Below, piece after piece: positions 22,870 through 32,853 of a DNA stretch of 64,000 nucleotides. Source of the stretch: Diphasiastrum complanatum (Eukaryota; Streptophyta; Lycopodiopsida; Lycopodiales; Lycopodiaceae); NCBI GenBank assembly GCA_029204225.1, contig CM055098.1, forward strand, positions 8,166,246 to 8,230,245. The letters run 5' to 3'. The translations under genes were made by a program, and so were the position numbers. The notes beneath the pieces are model-generated. The model did not search any database, was not told the DNA's origin, and saw only the letters and a list, made by a program, of their open reading frames with translations. The first letter of the stretch is position 1. Every line of letters begins with the position of its first letter.

Positions 22870-24530
22870 TGAGCCGAATAATTACGAGTCTTTTTAATCT
22901 GGGCATCATCCAAGTTAAATTTCTGATCTTCATGGAAGACCACATCTCTACTAACAACATTTTTGTCAGTAGAGGGCAAATAAATCTTGTATGCTTTTTT
23001 AGTAGATGCATAACCTACAAAAATTCCTTTTACTGCACTAGGATCTTCCTTCTTCCTAGTTTCTAGCGGCACATGCACAAAGCATACACATGCCAAAAAT
23101 CCTAACATGATCTACCTTAGGCTTTTTCTTATACAACATCTCAAATGGTGTCTTTCCTCCTATTGCGAGATTTGGAAGCCTATTACAAAGATAGTTTGCA
23201 CATGCAACTGCCTCTCCCCAAAATTCTTTAGGCAGAGAAGCTTCCAGCCTAATGGATTTTGCACATTCACACACAAAGTTCTATTCTTTCTCTCAGCAAC
23301 TCCATTTTGCTGAGGAGTATATGAACAAAAGAACTCTCTTTGAATACCCTGTCTCTGACAAAAGTCTTTAAACTTATTGGAAGTGTATTCTCCTCCACTG
23401 TCACTTCTTAAAGCTTTTAATTTGATAGGAAATTGCTTCTCTACATAAGCTTTAAAAGTAAGAAAAGCAGTTTGCTCCTCCTTTGCTCTTAGTTGATGAG
23501 AAATGAACATCTGAGTGTACAAGTTCAAATGGTTGCTTTGTCTCGATACTTGATCTAGGAATAGGTCTTCTGTGTGACTTTGCCAACACATAAGCTTCAC
23601 AAGGTAGAAGCTCCTTTGACAGTGTCTTTGGTAGACCAACAACTTTTCCTTCTTTGACCATAGATTGCATGGCTTTGAAATTGGGATGACCCAATTTCTT
23701 GTGCCACAGATCCTCCTGTAGAACCTTGGTCTCATAAGCAATATCTGAAATGTTAGCACCCTCTCTAGAATCTAGTTTGTACAACTTACCAATTCTAGAT
23801 CCTTTAGCAATAACTTCATTTTCTCTTGAGATTATACACTTGTCAACTTGAAACTTGACATCCAATCCACTATCAAACAACTGTCCTACACTAATGAGAT
23901 TCTTAGTCAATCTAGGTACATACAGTACATCATGTAAGCAAAAAGATTTTGATGATGATGCATGTAATGGAATGCTACATATTCCTTCAATCCTACACTC
24001 TACATCATTAGCAGTATAGATTGACCTTTTTACACCTAGATATGGCATGAGATTAGTGAAAGAGTTCCTAGAACTAGACATGTGGGAACTAGCCCCATTA
24101 TCTATCCACCAGACTTCTTCATTCTTAAAAGAAAAAGATGAAAAAGTAGACATCATTAATGAATCCTCTCTTTCACTCTCTACACCCTCACACTCATCCT
24201 CATTAGTAAGGTTAGCTTGCTTAGATTGGTTCTTCTTCTTGAAACAGTTTGATGCATAGTGTCCTTTCTTTCCACAGAAAAAACACTTGATCTTTGACAA
24301 CTTCTTCTTGCCACTGGATGTTGCACCTTGTGAGGACTGATCCTCACCACCTTCTTTGGCTTTGTCCTTCTTGAAGTGTTGTTGTCCTTTGCCCTTGCCT
24401 CTTGACTTGTCTCTGATGAAGAGTGTTTTGTCATCTCCACCATCTTTCAATGAAAGTCTGTTGATCCTCAGCATCTTGTTATCTTGTCTGCTTTCTTCAG
24501 CAATGAGAACACCTTGCAGTGTCTCCAAGG
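22870..24530 (-). pseudogene. Copia C zinc knuckle, protease and integrase
   Basis: Minus-strand order: basic region; CFFCGKKGHYASNC knuckle near 24270; WWIDNGASSHMSS protease motif near 24100; LWHKKLGHPNFKAM near 23690. The integrase core has VHSDVHFSS, RSDSGGEYTSNKF and QQNGVAERKNRTL, so D, D and E are all present. A frameshift lies near 23450-23500. The C-terminal part reads FWGEAVACANYLCNRLPN and GIFVGYASTKKAYKIY, then stops at the deletion joint near 22870. Confidence 0.92.
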
Positions 24531-25050
24531 ATGAAGATCCTCTATAACAACATAAGTCTGCACAATATTGTCATACTCATCTCTAAGTCCATTTAGGACA
24601 GCTTGAACAAGTTCAATGTTCTTAAGAGCATCACTAATACCAGCTAACTCTTGATGAAGATCCTTAACTCTCATGACATATGATGAAGCACTCTCATCTA
24701 CTCTCTGATAACTTAGAAATATTTGGTTTCTAAGTGTAAGCAATCTAGAAGTATTTTTGATTTCATAGACTGTTTTTAGAGTATCCAAGCTTCCTTGGTA
24801 GTGGTGTATAACCTGATCTCTCTTAGCACTTCATTGGTACATTCATTTTTATAAAATGAAGGGCAATTCTGGTTCTTTTGTGAAATGTTGCAACTTCATT
24901 AGGTGCAGCAGGTTCTTCTTCAGCTCTACTCACAATATCCATTACATCTTGTAGAATCAACAATGATTCCATTCTGATCTTCCACATTGCATAATTGGAA
25001 GATGTTAATCTCTCACTGTGCTCTAAGAAATGTGAACCAGATGAAGACAT
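24468..25050 (-). pseudogene. Copia C gag
   Basis: Minus strand from the ATG at 25050: MSSSGSHFLEHSERLTSSNY, WKIRMESLLILQDVMDIV, then after a break near 24800 DTLKTVYEIKNTSRLLTLRN and LVQAVLNGLRDEYDNIVQ. This is the same UBN2-type gag as Copia A and Copia F. One frameshift near 24800 and another near 24500 separate it from the zinc-knuckle frame. Confidence 0.9.
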
Positions 25051-25812
25051 CTTCTTGGTGAGAAATTCTAGTAATGATAAAAAAATGGAGTTGAAAGGAT
25101 GTTGCTTGCTATCTCAATCTAGGATCTAACACAAATGTTGATCCACCCTATGAAATCTAGAAACACATGTGAGAATAAATTCTCAATACAGAAAATCAAT
25201 CTATCTTGAATTTGGATCTTGCTTCAGTCACAAAAGAAGAAGCACATGCAAGTAAGAAGTCTATCTCTCCCACGAGCTTCAATGTACTAATAAACTCTCT
25301 AGGATCTTACTTTCAACTCAAACACAGTAATATGTGTGAAATGAAAAGTCTAAGACCTCAGAACACTCACTTCTATCCAATTCTACTTGGTTGACAATGA
25401 AAATTGATGAAAATGGTAAAAAAGACAGATGTGTGTTCACTTTGGCATATCTCACAAGTTGAGTACCCTCTCAAACTCTCTGACTGCCTAAAACTCTTCT
25501 AAAAATAAATCAAATTGATTTAGAAACAAGAGCAACACATTCTACTCTCCAATACCTATCCAACAAGCTATGGAACATCAAATTTGGATCATTCCTTGAG
25601 AAGTAGCACTCATTAATGAGGGATGATTTCACACGTGTGAGCTCTCTGTCCGTACAGACCTCCTCTGGATCAGATCAGCCTTGATTTGATCCACTTATGA
25701 TCCACAGTTTGCTTGTTTCTCAGCAAGTTTGAATCCTTCTCCAAAATCCGAGTTCCTGCAAGCAAAAACACTGATGATATGATGTATACACCCTCACCTC
25801 TTCAAAGCATGG

Positions 25813-25825
25813 AGCTCTGATACCA
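25813..25825 (-). other. Copia C primer-binding site
   Basis: AGCTCTGATACCA on the plus strand is TGGTATCAGAGCT on the element strand, directly adjacent to the 5' LTR. Confidence 0.93.
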
Positions 25826-26532
25826 TGTGAAGTTTTTAGCACGTGTGAACTTCACCACACACCCTACAGGATCTTACTGAGGTGTTGTGATTGCACAAGA
25901 TTGATCAAAGAACGGTATGCTTGAAAAATCTAAGGCAAGAGCACAATGGCATACATCTGATGAAAAAATCTAACTCTTCACTATGAGAAATGAATGTCAG
26001 AAATAATTCTGTGTTCAGTATGAGAAAAAGAGACTGCTCTCGAGTAGAGAGAGAAAATCATACATAGAAAACTTGGGTAGAGAGAGAATGAGTCCAAAAC
26101 ACCAAAATCTCAATGCCCAGCTTTCCCTACATGAGAGAGACTCGAATTCCTACAATGGAGTTGCATGGAAAGTCCACTTAACTGAACTGATTCACTTACC
26201 AGAGATCCACATGTGTAACTGCATGCATATATGGTGCGTGTACTGCATGTCAACTCATAAAATTGCCTAGACATGTGTAGATCATAGAAACTACTTTGCA
26301 TGTTGCATGCACTGATTGCATGTGGCTTGCATCCATACAGTAAGACTTTGCATGCTATCTAAACATCTGTATGTCATCATAATTGAACCTACCTAAGTCA
26401 AATTCGAGCTACACTAGAAGGATATGTGCTCAGTTCACTCTCCTTATATGTACAATATGAAATCTAGTGGAAATTATCATGGACATGACCCCAAACTCGA
26501 GATAGGAAGATAATATTTTAATAATCTTCACA
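25826..26532 (-). repeat. Copia C 5' LTR
   Basis: 707 bp, paired with 21158-21887. It contains the same GCACGTGTGAACTTC block and the same CATGCA-rich segment. The leader at about 25630 holds a further CACACGTGTGAGC beside CCGTACAGACC. Confidence 0.95.
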
Positions 26533-26539
26533 AAATACT

Positions 26540-27320
26540 CGTCAAAATTAAATTTAAAATCGTCAAAAGGTACGAAATGGCCAGACAGAATGAGTGATGA
26601 TAGAACTCTTTATCTGAACAACAAAATCTTGTTTGGATACAGTTTAATAGTTTCTGAAATCCTATTGGTAGGATTTCCATTCATGTAATTTTTTATTTTA
26701 AGTTTGGATAGTTTGCTAATACTGATGGAGTAATGCTAAAATCAGTCAATAAAAGGAAACAGTCCAATTTTATTGGAGAATTTGTAATTGATAGGAACTG
26801 ATCAAAAATATAAAACTGATTTCATTTCCAGTGAAATCCTAGGGTGAACTATATTCAAAAGATCAGACTAGTAGTGTTTTTCATACTAGTAAATGATTTT
26901 TGGTATATCAGTTATTCAGCCCGGAGATAGGATAGAAATGAAATTGTTTCAGACTTTTTTCCTACATTAATCAATTTTAAACATTGTCGTTACTAATGTC
27001 GTTACATCTTCTTAGTACCTTAGCTGGAATAGTTTTTCAGGGAACTGAAAATTCTGAGGGAAGAAGAGTGGACATCGGTCGTAGTAAGTTTGAGCGAAAA
27101 ATGTATTTTGCAATTAGGATTTTGGTAATCCCAATAAATAATTGCTTAATACTGGATATTAATTTCCTATATGAATTCATTTAGTTGAATTCATAGCTGA
27201 TATCTTTGTGACCATTGAGTTATTCGCAGTTTTGGATGTCAATTGTGATGTTAGAAGTGGAATCTGATACATGGATTACATTGGATCTGTTAATTGACAG
27301 AAGCTTGTCCCTAAATTTGA
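26540..27320. other. No supported gene
   Basis: AT-rich DNA beyond the Copia C target site. A short frame at 26984-27184 has no recognisable motif. The segment 27285-27330 ends in CAG-type acceptor words and may precede the exon described next. Confidence 0.35.
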
Positions 27321-27329
27321 TGCATCAGT

Positions 27330-28003
27330 AGGGGATTTGAAACTTATTCATGTGCTAAGGTTTGGCAAGCATTTGATGCCTTGTCACAAACTATCAACAA
27401 AAAGATTGTGAGAGATGAAGATTTGGATAGATATGCAAGAGAAGTCAAAACATTTATTGAATTGATGATCGATGCATGGGGAGAAACACACATAACTCAC
27501 TATATGGTATGTGTGTTATATTTTTTACTTTCGTATTTATGTATTTATAAAGATTTAAACTAATACAAATTTTCTATGAACAACACATCTTCTATGCTCA
27601 TGGACCTTGGTTTATGAAAACCTACAGATCATTAGCTATTTGGAATACGCAAGGCATGGAAAAGAGTCATTACAGGGCAAAGGCTGCATATTTCAAAAAT
27701 TCATGCCATGGCGGAGGAAAGAGTCTTAGCAATGCATTGGTTGAGATATTCCAATGGTTTTACAGAGGAGTTTTGGGCCGAGGACACTTTCAAAACACAA
27801 GAACTGAAGAGTTGAGTTCAATGATCTCCAATTCAAATTCAGTTAGAAAGACAACATTGCAATCATCTAATGCTAGAACAAGGCATCAAGAATGGAGGAT
27901 GTCTAGAGTCCGAGTTGGAAAGAGATGGATGCTGAGGACACCAACATCCAATGTTTTGGAAAACAACGCTAGAGAAGCTACGGAAACTGATGAGATGGAA
28001 TAG
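27330..28003 (+). pseudogene. Two-exon fragment of an unrecognised protein
   Basis: Exon 1 (about 27333-27506) encodes FETYSCAKVWQAFDALSQ, then EVKTFIELMIDAWGETHITHYM, and ends on a codon boundary at a good donor (ATG then GTATGT at 27507). Exon 2 homology should resume near 27580 with EQHIFYAHGPWFMKTYRSL, then IWNTQGMEKSHYRAKAAY, FKNSCHGGGK, and runs to a stop at 28003. No AG acceptor is visible at the expected place, which suggests decay. The GMEKSHYRAKAAYF block recalls the C-terminus of uncharacterised transposon-associated proteins of invertebrates and fungi, but I cannot name a family. Confidence 0.45.
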
Positions 28004-28136
28004 AAGCAATTTATGTTGAATTGTAATTCAAATATTCCTTTGTGATAAATATTACTGACGAATTGGATTGTTGCTATAAATAGAAATTGCTTTATTTTGT
28101 TTTATAATAATATCTATTTTTGGAAACACGTCCCTC

Positions 28137-28144
28137 TATATAAG
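28137..28144 (+). promoter_or_regulatory. TATA box of the 28269 gene
   Basis: TATATAAG within CCCTCTATATAAGAGTGGG. It lies 132 bp before the ATG at 28269, which predicts transcription from about 28165-28175 and a 5' leader near 100 nt. An ACGT core (ACACGTCC) lies 12 bp upstream. The leader contains an inverted repeat ACTAGTTT...AAACTAGT (about 28228-28250). Confidence 0.6.
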
Positions 28145-28268
28145 AGTGGGGGTTTTCATTTTGTTGTCACTTCTTGCTTTGTTGAAATTTCTTTCCTCGT
28201 AATTTAGCTTGTCTTGTTCAATTAGACTACTAGTTTGCTGGTAAACTAGTGTTCTTATTTGCATAACA

Positions 28269-29818
28269 ATGTCGTCCTCTAAAATAGAGTTGGCCAATCT
28301 GCTAGCCCCCACACAGTTTTTAGATCAGTTAGATCGTATTTATTGTATGTTTACCGATAGAATAGACACGCTTGCCACTCTACGGGCTAATACAGATGCA
28401 TGCACGTATGTGAGTGAGTATATAGATGAAACTTTGAAGCCTTATGCCATACAAATTCCTGGCTCAACTATCATGTGGATTCCATATAACTTGCTTAGTT
28501 ATATATGGAAAGGAGATAGACCCTTTATCGCTCGTCTCAACAGTTTTATTAGTCACTTGGGTAACGATCATTACTTGGAGCTAACCAAGGATCAGCTGAA
28601 AACTTTTGATCTTGAAAGTGTAGGAAAGAAGTCTCTATCTGGTGAGATTACTATTATTTTTTTGCCTAATAAGTTTCCAGCGACTATGGCCAGCAACGAA
28701 CACAATCCTAGTGAGCAGGTAAACGAGATGCACAACCCGGGTGAAGAGGAAGATTTATCCTCGGATCACGAAGCAGTCTTGGATGTGCAAGAGGCAACAT
28801 GTGCATCCACATCAGCGGAGCCAGAAGATATAGATGAGTCTGATGATGTCGTGCTTTGAATCCATGGCCTTGCTCCAATCATCATTGATGGGCAAGAGTA
28901 TGTGTTCATGCATGACTTGCAACATATTCTCGGCTTGCGAGAAGATGAGATGCTGTCAGCATTGGTAAATTTGCAGAATGGCAGTTCCACTTTCGACCAC
29001 ACCCAGCCCGACGACACGTATGAGAAGCTGATCGGGCATGATACAGACACCACCGAGCAAGCACTGGCAAGAGTGCTTTGCCAATTGAAAATACTTCAAC
29101 CACCACCAGTTCAAACGAGGCCATTCGAGGTACTCAAAGGAAAAACTACTGACGTGAAGTACAAAGGCAAAGGAATTGAGCTTGCGCAAACCAAAGACAT
29201 TGATGAAGGGACCGAGGCAAGTCTGACCCAACAATTCAACTTGCATATTTTTCTTATGTCTGTTTGTCTTTATTATACTCATTTGGCAATAATTTGGATC
29301 AAATGCAGGACGCAGTGGAGATTGATGCATTTGCAATGCAAAGGGGTGGCGTTCGAGAGAAAGTTGAAGCAGGAACTCTGGACAGGTCTATGGCCCACTA
29401 CATTGGGAACTTGCCCAACAACTTTATTTTCTGCTTCAGCAACAAGTACAGCCCAGATGGACCGACGGAGCTTCTTAAATGCATATCACTCTCCAAGCAC
29501 ATTGGTGAGGTCGAGTTGTCACCGTCAATGCCAAAGGCTTACTGTGTCCTCCGAAAAGCCATTCTGAATGATTTTTGCCCTGGATTCGAGACCCGGCTCA
29601 TTCTCTCGAGTTTAATTAGCCCTTATGAGAATGAGAGTGATGCTCCTAAATTAGCATTAGAAATGTTAATACCAGTACTGTCATCAGAGAAGCTGAAGTC
29701 CTGTCTGAAGGAAATGAATCACTGTGTGAATAAAGATTTTGTCGTTTTTTTCTTGTGGACTCTCCTAATTCTCTGTTGTAATTATATGATGTGCTTATTC
29801 ATTGAATTTAGAATTTAA
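28269..29818 (+). CDS. Unknown protein, in-frame TGA and one intron
   Basis: The ATG at 28269 sits in a good context (A at -3). The first 196 codons end at TGA (28857-28859). The same frame stays open for 120 more codons (PIIIDGQEYVFMHDLQHILG, then LREDEMLSALVNLQNGSS) to a donor at 29221. A GT-AG intron of 95 bp (29221-29315) restores frame into MEIDAFAMQRGGVREKVEAG, then MAHYIGNLPNNFIFCFSNKY, ending at 29818 or earlier. Residues 1-130 look globular and 140-196 are acidic. No known domain is recognised. Either the product is the 196-residue protein or the TGA is a nonsense mutation (CGA to TGA). The hydrophobic C-terminus may be read-through into UTR. It is convergent with the H3-like gene. 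Confidence 0.55.
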
Positions 29819-29850
29819 ATTTTTTTTCTCTAATAAAAATTTCTTGTCTT

Positions 29851-29942
29851 TTTTTCGTGGCGTGAAAATCACGCCAGGGTGCGACCAGGGGCCATTTGAC
29901 CTGGTCAAACAGGCCCTGGTCGCACCTTGGCGTGAAAAAAAA
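29851..29942. repeat. Long hairpin between convergent genes
   Basis: Arm 29869-29893 (TCACGCCAGGGTGCGACCAG then GGGCC) pairs with 29912-29935 (GGCCCTGGTCGCACC, TTGGCGTGA) with only minor bulges. The loop is itself an odd palindrome, TTTGACCTGGTCAAA. Direct repeats GGCGTGAAAA flank the whole at 29859 and 29929. The block is far more GC-rich than its surroundings. It could be a small foldback element, a transcript-end structure or a small-RNA source. Confidence 0.85.
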
Positions 29943-30000
29943 TCTATCTTAGCTACAACATGCTTAAAGAAACTACCATTCCCATAGTACTGAAAATTTT

Positions 30001-30060
30001 AAATCACTGCATTCACATAGATGGTACTAAAATTTTCAAATCACTGCATTCACATAAACA
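30001..30060. repeat. Short direct repeat in presumed 3' UTR
   Basis: AAATCACTGCATTCACATA occurs twice, 34 bp apart (about 30001 and 30035), just beyond the stop codon of the minus-strand H3-like gene. A third partial copy (TTGCATTCACATAA) lies near 30096. Confidence 0.7.
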
Positions 30061-30181
30061 GTACTGAAATCAGATATTAAACTCAATCACAACAATTTGC
30101 ATTCACATAACCTGAAATTCTTCAAGATACATGACACCAAATCTTCAGTATATTACAAATAAAATCATGTACATGATATTT

Positions 30182-31073
30182 TTAATTGCGCTCTCTCCTT
30201 AGCCTTCTAGCTAGGTGGAGATTCTTTGGGAGTATTGTGACTCTCTTCCCGTGTACTGCACACAAAAATGAGTCCTCAAAAAGCTGCGTTAGGTACATTT
30301 CCGTAGACTCTTGTATTGCGGACACAGCATCTGCCGTAACTCTGTTCCCCAAGAAAAATTCAACGACTATTTCTTTTACAAGCCTCACAAAAGGGGCCCT
30401 AGGTATAAAAAATTTTACGGACTTCTGATAGCTCTGTATATCCTGGAGCCACTTTGCGATCCTGCGCTTCCTACGCGGTTGAGGAGGTGGTGGCTGCATC
30501 CTACGGAGCTCCTTTCCAGCCCATGGTGCTACACGTGGGGCCGGCCTACCCCTGCCATGCCCTACGGTCCTACTTGGGCCAGCTGCGGTAGAGCTTGGAG
30601 GTGGTGGTGGAGGTGGTGGAGGTGGTGGTGGAGGTGGAGGTGGTGGAGGTGGAGATGGATGTGGTGGAGGCGGAGGCGGTGGAGGTGGAGGCGGTGGAGG
30701 CGATGTTGGTGGTGTGGGTAGTGGTGATGGCTGTTGAGCTGTAGGGTTCCATCGCTTTGATGTAGAGCCTGCCTTGTGAGGATTTTTTCTCTTTCGCTCG
30801 TTTGCTCCTCTCCCTGACCATCTATGGGTCGCCTTCTGCTTCATCCTTGTTGTGTGCGACATCGAGGTGCCCTCATCAGAACCACCCACCAGCAATGACA
30901 TCATCGGACCCATCACCGGGCCGTGACTTGGGGGTGACACGGTGGGTGTGGTGTCACCCGATATGCCTAAATTTGCTGTCCATGCCCATTGTTGGTGGAA
31001 ATGGATTGAAGAAAGAATCATTAAGAACCGGCAACTCACCCAATGCCGCAAGCTCCTCATCTAGGAACTTCAT
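30182..31073 (-). CDS. Histone H3-fold protein, proline-rich tail, CENH3-like
   Basis: Minus-strand exons 31073-31040 and 30975-30182 join across a 64-nt GT-AG intron, giving 275 residues from the ATG at 31073. The last 92 residues are an H3 histone fold: YQKS, IPRAPFVRLVKEI (alpha-1), AVSAIQESTEMYL, FEDSFLCAVHGKRVTILPKN and LARRLRRERN. IPxAPFVRLVKEI is the form typical of plant CENH3 rather than H3 (IRKLPFQRLVREI). Loop 1 has canonical H3 length, not the CENH3 insertion. The N-tail lacks the ARTKQTARKS sequence. Instead it has a basic region (GRGANERKRKNPHKAG), about 45 prolines and RGRPAPR. The Gln-rich open frame continues upstream to 31205 and may be another exon. The family role would be a nucleosomal, possibly centromeric, histone. 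Function here is inferred. Confidence 0.75.
30976..31039 (-). other. Predicted 64-nt intron of H3-like gene
   Basis: On the minus strand, TTGG then GTGAGTTG is a near-consensus donor and ATGGACAG then CAAAT an acceptor, with a CTTAAT-like branch site between. Removal joins EELAAL to ANLGISGDTT in frame. Unspliced, the upstream frame hits a TGA within the next 40 codons. The intron is short for a plant but within the observed range. Confidence 0.65.
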
Positions 31074-31074
31074 T

Positions 31075-31205
31075 GTTTCTTCCCGCTCAGTTGCCGTCGG
31101 GGAAGGGCTTTTTTGTCGTGGTGGCTGCTGCTGCTGGTCCTCCTGCTGTTGCTGGTCTTCTTGTTGCTGCTGCTCACTCTGGTCACTCTGGTTCGAAAAA
31201 TACGG
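31075..31205 (-). other. Upstream Gln-rich open frame of H3-like gene
   Basis: The frame of the ATG at 31073 is open back to 31205 and reads NQSDQSEQQQQEDQQQQEDQ, then PPRQKSPSPTATEREET. A possible acceptor (CGAACCAG then AGTGACCAG) lies at 31188, so this may be an internal exon with the true start further upstream. A TAA at 31206 closes the frame otherwise. No ATG lies in it. Confidence 0.45.
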
Positions 31206-31269
31206 TTACGATCTTGCACACATGTAAAAACATTATTGGGACATGTGGGCTTCGAATAGTTGAAAAGTA

Positions 31270-31740
31270 AACAAAAAGTTCTTTACAAAGGGCCATTTTA
31301 GTGCTTGGACCTCCACTGATGTGTTGCTTTAGCACTTCCATGTAAATGAATTTGTGTATAGCTAATTTATCCTAACGATTTTAGAGTTTGGATCAAGTAG
31401 AGTTCACAATTCTAGACTCGAATTTGATAGGCATAGTTCATTACACCGAGGAAACAAATAAATCTCGATTCATCCTTTTCTCATTAAATACTTGATGTAT
31501 GCTTGTTCAATTTCTATTGGAGGAGAGAAATAATTGATTTATTGCTATTGTAAGGCCTATAAACAAACAATAGGATCAGTTCTTATTTCATTTTGGTAGA
31601 ATGATCTTGATCAAACTAGTGAGATTGTGTAAAAATTGTCTATCAAATTGACAAGTGATTTGTGTGCAACTACTGTTGGCCTAGATCCACATTTAGGATC
31701 ATCATTAGATCTTAAACTTTCACATAGTTATGGTTGGAGC
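31270..31740. other. No supported gene
   Basis: AT-rich sequence without a recognisable frame. It may hold the promoter or first exon of the minus-strand H3-like gene, but no TATA box and start codon can be paired with confidence. Confidence 0.35.
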
Positions 31741-31745
31741 TTACT

Positions 31746-32200
31746 TCAGGTTACTACCATTACTTTCTCTTTTGTTGTGGCTTGGTCCAGTGTCTCCAAC
31801 TCAATGAAGCTAACGGGTCGTCTACCGTCTTCCATGTGCGCCTTTCCCTTGTCTTGCAAGTTGACCCTAGCTTCATTGGTGTTTAAGGCATTCCTACAGT
31901 TCCAGCATCTATCCTCCAAATGTCCAGGTTTCTTGTAGTATCTACAAACCATATTGGAACAATTTCGGTTCAGATGGATTCCTCTACAATGTTGGCATAC
32001 TAATGGGTTAGGGCCATTTACTGAGTGTCTCCGCCCTTAGATTATGTTCTATTGCCATTTGAGAAAGTTCACATCGGCCACCAAAGTGTGTATGCTTTCA
32101 CTCATCACATCCATGTATCCCTTCAACTTTTCTCACATTATCGTCTAATTTGGTATTGGATCTAGCACTCTCATAGCCTCTGCTTCGTCCAACTTAATAA
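31746..32200 (-). pseudogene. Gypsy gag fragment with two zinc knuckles
   Basis: The minus-strand frame from about 32200 reads SESIHTLVADVNFLKWQ and GRRHSVNGPNPLVCQHC. It contains knuckle 1 (CQHCRGIHLNRNC, one residue short) and knuckle 2 (CRYYKKPGHLEDRC, second Cys changed to Tyr), ending at 31746. Four in-frame stops (two TAG, one TAA, one TGA) precede the knuckles. No protease follows. It looks like an isolated Gypsy gag remnant. Confidence 0.6.
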
Positions 32201-32327
32201 CAAATGTAACTTTACCTCCACAATTTGTAAAACAAAAATTTTGTTACGAAAACATATTAGTTGAATAAAAGCATACAATTGAAAACCGAAATCCACAATA
32301 AATGTTCTTACCATTTGTTCTAACTTC

Positions 32328-32735
32328 TTAATGTCGGATCATCATCGCTTGGACCTTTTCCAGATCTAAGCATATATTGTTGCCTTGATGATAATGAAAA
32401 CATGTCGGAGGTCCTTTCTTCTTATTGGTTAATGTAAAAGAATCCTCAATATGCTGAAACTCTCCTAATTCAGAGAGCATAATCAAATTGCATTCTCGTT
32501 TGGCGGATTCAACAAGTTTATAGGTAGGTGTTATTTGATGGCGTTTTAACCCATTTTTGTCAGAGCGTTTCATATAATTCTTCAAAGCTCTATACCCCTT
32601 GCGACTCGCACCTCCTTGGTCACATGCGTACACTATCTCTTTAATATTTGGATTTGGCTTGAACTTGTCGACTAGCCTTTTTGCAATTCTCAAGCGAATT
32701 GAATCACTTGTTTCATCTTCCACAATCTTAATCAA
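32328..32735 (-). pseudogene. Unrecognised fragment 1 (basic, 135 codons)
   Basis: The minus-strand frame encodes SIRLRIAKRLVDKFKPNPNI, YACDQGGASRKGYRALKNYM, KRECNLIMLSELGEFQHIED and KKKGPPTCFHYHQGNNICLD. No family is recognised. It lies in line with two further minus-strand fragments up to 34.4 kb and could be exons or debris of the same protein. No splice sites linking them were found. Confidence 0.35.
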
Positions 32736-32853
32736 ATCTTTACCTTTTTCATATATTTTTTGGCAATAAAATCTATTCCAACCGTCTTTTTCAAGAACTC
32801 TTTTGTGTCCCTCATACGTCTTTTACTAGCACCACCACCTGGTGCCAAAGCTT

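Larger units (their letters stand above)
21158..26532 (-). mobile_element. Copia C, bounded Ty1/Copia with RT deletion
   Basis: Its LTRs at 21158-21887 and 25826-26532 start TGTGAAG and end CTTCACA. The target-site duplication AAATA is at 21153-21157 and 26533-26537. The primer-binding site is immediately inside the right LTR, and a purine tract (minus strand AAGGAGGAG) is inside the left LTR, so the element reads on the minus strand. Gag, protease, integrase, part of RT and RNase H are present. The N-terminal part of RT is missing, so it is non-autonomous. The left LTR carries a roughly 22-bp segment near 21450 that the right one lacks. Confidence 0.96.

Noticed and set aside
30185-30460. 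Canonical replication-dependent H3 gene
   Set aside because: The protein lacks the H3 N-terminal tail and the RPGTVALREIR region, and differs at many core positions.
30311-30721. Plus-strand Trp/Arg-rich ORF
   Set aside because: It is the antisense shadow of the polyproline and histone-fold coding region on the minus strand.
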